From: Deltaproteobacteria bacterium
GTDB lineage: Bacteria; Lernaellota; Lernaellaia; JACKCT01
NCBI GenBank assembly: GCA_020633895.1
Contig: JACKCT010000011.1
Coordinates: forward strand, 1 to 64,000
Reading direction: 5' to 3'
DNA length: 64,000 nt
The stretch's first letter is position 1; the number at the start of each line of letters is the position of its first letter. Below, piece by piece: positions 62,262-64,000 of this stretch. Both the position numbers and the translations under genes were made by a program. The notes under the pieces are model-generated. The model saw only the letters and a program-made list of their open reading frames with translations, ran no database searches and was not told the origin of the DNA.

Positions 62262-62434
62262 GGGGTGCGTGCCCTTTGGTTGAAGCGCGCCCGCATTCGT
62301 ACCCGGCGCGAAAGGGCAGGTAGTTTAACACAGAATTGCGACAGGGCGCGCAAGTTTGGGGACCGGCCGGTCCGCTTTGGGAAATTGCGGCGATTTTGTA
62401 GGGGAGACGGGGGATTTCGCGGGGTGGAAACAGA

Positions 62435-62547
62435 AGGGTGCCACACTCTTAGGTCGACGCTAGTCGGACAAGGGTGTGCCTTTGTTGTTCCGAAATCGCC
62501 GACGCACACCTTCCCTCGAACTTCGTTCTCGTGAAAGTGTGGCACCC
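62435..62547. repeat. Inverted pair of family-C palindromes upstream of uvrA
   Basis: Plus copy 62435-62480 (inner stem CGAC/GTCG) and minus copy 62504-62547 (GAAC/GTTC). The space 62262-62434 should hold the uvrA promoter; no clear -35/-10 pair was identified. Confidence 0.65.
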
Positions 62548-62554
62548 GTGCGCA

Positions 62555-63529
62555 TCACACGGTCAACCCCGCCGCCCGGGCCATCTGCATCGCCATGCGC
62601 ACGGCGGCGATCATGCTGGTCGGGGAAGCGACGCCCTGTCCGGCGATGTCCGGCGCGGTGCCGTGGTCGGGGGAGGTGCGGATGATCGGCAGGCCGAGCG
62701 TCACGTTCACCCCCTCGTCGAAATGCAGCAGCTTGAGCGGGATGAGCGCCTGGTCGTGCGTGGGGGCGACGACGACGTCAAAATCGCCGGCTACCGCCCG
62801 CACGAAGATCGTATCCGCCGGATAGGGCCCGGTAATCTCGATGCCCTCCTTGCGCAGGGACGCGACGCACGGCGCCAGCACGTCGATCTCTTCGGTTCCG
62901 AACATGCCGCCCTCCCCCGCGTGGGGGTTCAGGCCCGTCAGCGCGATGCGCGGCGTCTCCAACCCGAAGTAGCGGCGCAGATCCCGGTCGAGGATGCGGA
63001 TTCGCGTCTCGACCAGGGCGCGCGTCAGGACGTCGGGCACGTCGCGCAGGGCCATGTGGATAGTCAGCGGCACCACGCGCAACTTCGGCCCGGCGAGCAT
63101 CATCACCGGCGTGGGGATGCCGCAAAGGTCGGCGATCATCTCGGTATGGCCGGGAAAGTCGATGCCCGCCGCGTCGAGCGCCTCCTTGGTGATCGGTCCC
63201 GTCACCACCGCGTCCACCTTGCGGTCCATCGCCATCGCCACCGCCGCCCGGATGAACGCGGTCTGCAGGCGGCCCCGCGTCGCCAGGTCGAAGGCCGGCG
63301 CCGGGTCCGTCTCGACAGCCGGGTCGACCACCCCCGAGGGCATGACGACCTCCACGCGCCGCGCGGGATCGTCCTCGCGCAGTTTGGCATAGCGGTTGAT
63401 CGATTCGTTGAACAGGCCGGGCAGGCCCACCAGGACGGGTTCGCATTCGGTGACGATCAGCGGCAGGGCCTTGGCGATGACCTCGGGCCCGATGCCCGCC
63501 GGGTCGCCCATCGTCAGCGCCACGCGCAC
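62555..63529 (-). CDS. pdxA: 4-hydroxythreonine-4-phosphate dehydrogenase
   Basis: A 324-residue enzyme of the deoxyxylulose-5-phosphate-dependent route to pyridoxal phosphate. It oxidises 4-phosphohydroxy-threonine. Typical motifs are visible: RVALTMGDPAGIGPEV at the start, TGPITKEAL, GHTEMIAD (metal His), GLNPHAGEGG and the closing PTHDQALIPLK, followed by TSPDHGTAPDIAGQG. The start is GTG at 63529. It lies 37 bases downstream of a SurA-like gene, an arrangement also seen in E. coli (surA-pdxA), so the two are probably cotranscribed. Confidence 0.95.
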   Translation of the reverse strand: MRVALTMGDPAGIGPEVIAKALPLIVTECEPVLVGLPGLFNESINRYAKLREDDPARRVEVVMPSGVVDPAVETDPAPAFDLATRGRLQTAFIRAAVAMAMDRKVDAVVTGPITKEALDAAGIDFPGHTEMIADLCGIPTPVMMLAGPKLRVVPLTIHMALRDVPDVLTRALVETRIRILDRDLRRYFGLETPRIALTGLNPHAGEGGMFGTEEIDVLAPCVASLRKEGIEITGPYPADTIFVRAVAGDFDVVVAPTHDQALIPLKLLHFDEGVNVTLGLPIIRTSPDHGTAPDIAGQGVASPTSMIAAVRMAMQMARAAGLTV

Positions 63530-63566
63530 CGGTCGCGGCGATGGTTGTCGGTCGTCGGAGGTGTTC

Positions 63567-64000
63567 TCAGAGGGTGGGCTCAGCGCAAAAATCCTCGACT
63601 TTGATATCCACGAAGCTCTTTTTGTACAACTCGGCCTTGAGCTTGCGCATCTCCCGTTCGCTATAGTCGCGACGCAGTTCCATGCCGATCTGATCGCGCA
63701 CGTCCTCGAAAGCCTTGGTGCCTTCCGCGCTGCGATCCTCGACTTTCAGGATGAAAAATCCCGCCGTGTCGCGAAACACCGTCGAAATCTGCCCCGGCGC
63801 CAGATCGGCCACCGCCCGGCGGTAATCGCGCTTGAGTTCCGAGTCCAGCAGGAATGTGCCCAGATATCCGCCCTTGATCGCCGAGCTGCCGTTGGAAACG
63901 GAGCGGGCCGTCTGCTCGAAATCGGCCCCGGCCAGCAGGGATTCGTACGTGGCCGCCGCCTTGTCGAAGATCGCCTTGGTCTCGGCGTCGGTGGCCAGGG
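63567..64000 (-). CDS. SurA/PpiC-like peptidyl-prolyl isomerase, N-terminus outside window
   Basis: The frame is open to the right edge and encodes at least the last 144 residues. It reads FEQTARSVSNGSSAIKGGYL followed by GTF, the core of a parvulin (PpiC) domain, then VADLAPGQISTVFRDTAGFF and ILKVEDR, and a helical C-terminal end VRDQIGMELRRDYSEREMRK. Adjacent pdxA supports a SurA-type periplasmic chaperone for outer-membrane proteins, in keeping with the porin in this window. The signal peptide and any second parvulin domain are beyond the edge. Confidence 0.82.
   Translation of the reverse strand, partial: LATDAETKAIFDKAAATYESLLAGADFEQTARSVSNGSSAIKGGYLGTFLLDSELKRDYRRAVADLAPGQISTVFRDTAGFFILKVEDRSAEGTKAFEDVRDQIGMELRRDYSEREMRKLKAELYKKSFVDIKVEDFCAEPTL

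Overview
The window is GC-rich, gene-dense bacterial chromosome. It encodes outer-membrane biology: a porin-like barrel ending in Phe, a SurA-type chaperone upstream of pdxA, and many lipobox proteins. That implies a diderm bacterium. The mix (FadR/Etf/DUF224-type oxidoreductase module, very Asp-rich lipoprotein linkers, sparse operons, many intergenic palindromes) fits a deltaproteobacterium-like or Myxococcota/Lernaellota-like uncultured lineage. This placement is inference from style, not from a marker gene. I see no phage, insertion sequence, CRISPR array or rRNA; there is one tRNA-Leu.

Layout. 0-4.6 kb: sulfur assimilation, cysK behind an IscR/Rrf2-like box, then a three-module fusion of siroheme reductase, GltD-like flavoprotein and ferredoxin. 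4.6-20.7 kb: cell-surface genes (Asp-linker lipoproteins, a ceramidase-like lipoprotein, an arylsulfotransferase-like propeller, a subtilase and its neighbour sharing a Cys-containing C-terminal tail, a porin). 20.9-24.8 kb: pyrB with a TTG start and a visible promoter, a membrane dipeptidase, an orphan HRDC protein. 25-34 kb: more Asp-linker lipoproteins, a CtpA-like protease, MarC, a methyltransferase. 34.4-39.6 kb: fatty-acid electron-transfer module fadR-etfB-etfA with a FadR box, then a membrane Fe-S oxidoreductase that probably passes ETF electrons to quinone. 39.6-42 kb: cardiolipin synthase and a 3-ketodihydrosphingosine-reductase-like SDR. 42-54 kb: surface lipoproteins, an ankyrin lipoprotein with two repeat lengths, and a dense cluster of palindromic repeats. 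53-58.4 kb: two polytopic glycosyltransferase-like proteins, a PRXL2-type protein, two tandem SDRs. 58.4-64 kb: tRNA-Leu, uvrA, pdxA, and a surA-like gene cut by the window edge.

Two signals stand out. (1) A 93-94 bp intergenic element (family D, three copies at 47890, 48187 and 52738) keeps four stem-loops by compensatory changes and keeps the TAGT loop unchanged. Two copies lie inverted around other repeats. Five palindromic repeat families (A-E) occupy most of the larger gaps. (2) Nine exported proteins carry Asp-rich linkers. Seven have the linker just after an N-terminal lipobox Cys. Two have it at the C-terminus followed by a terminal GCGC or GCGS, which looks like a mirror-image anchoring signal.
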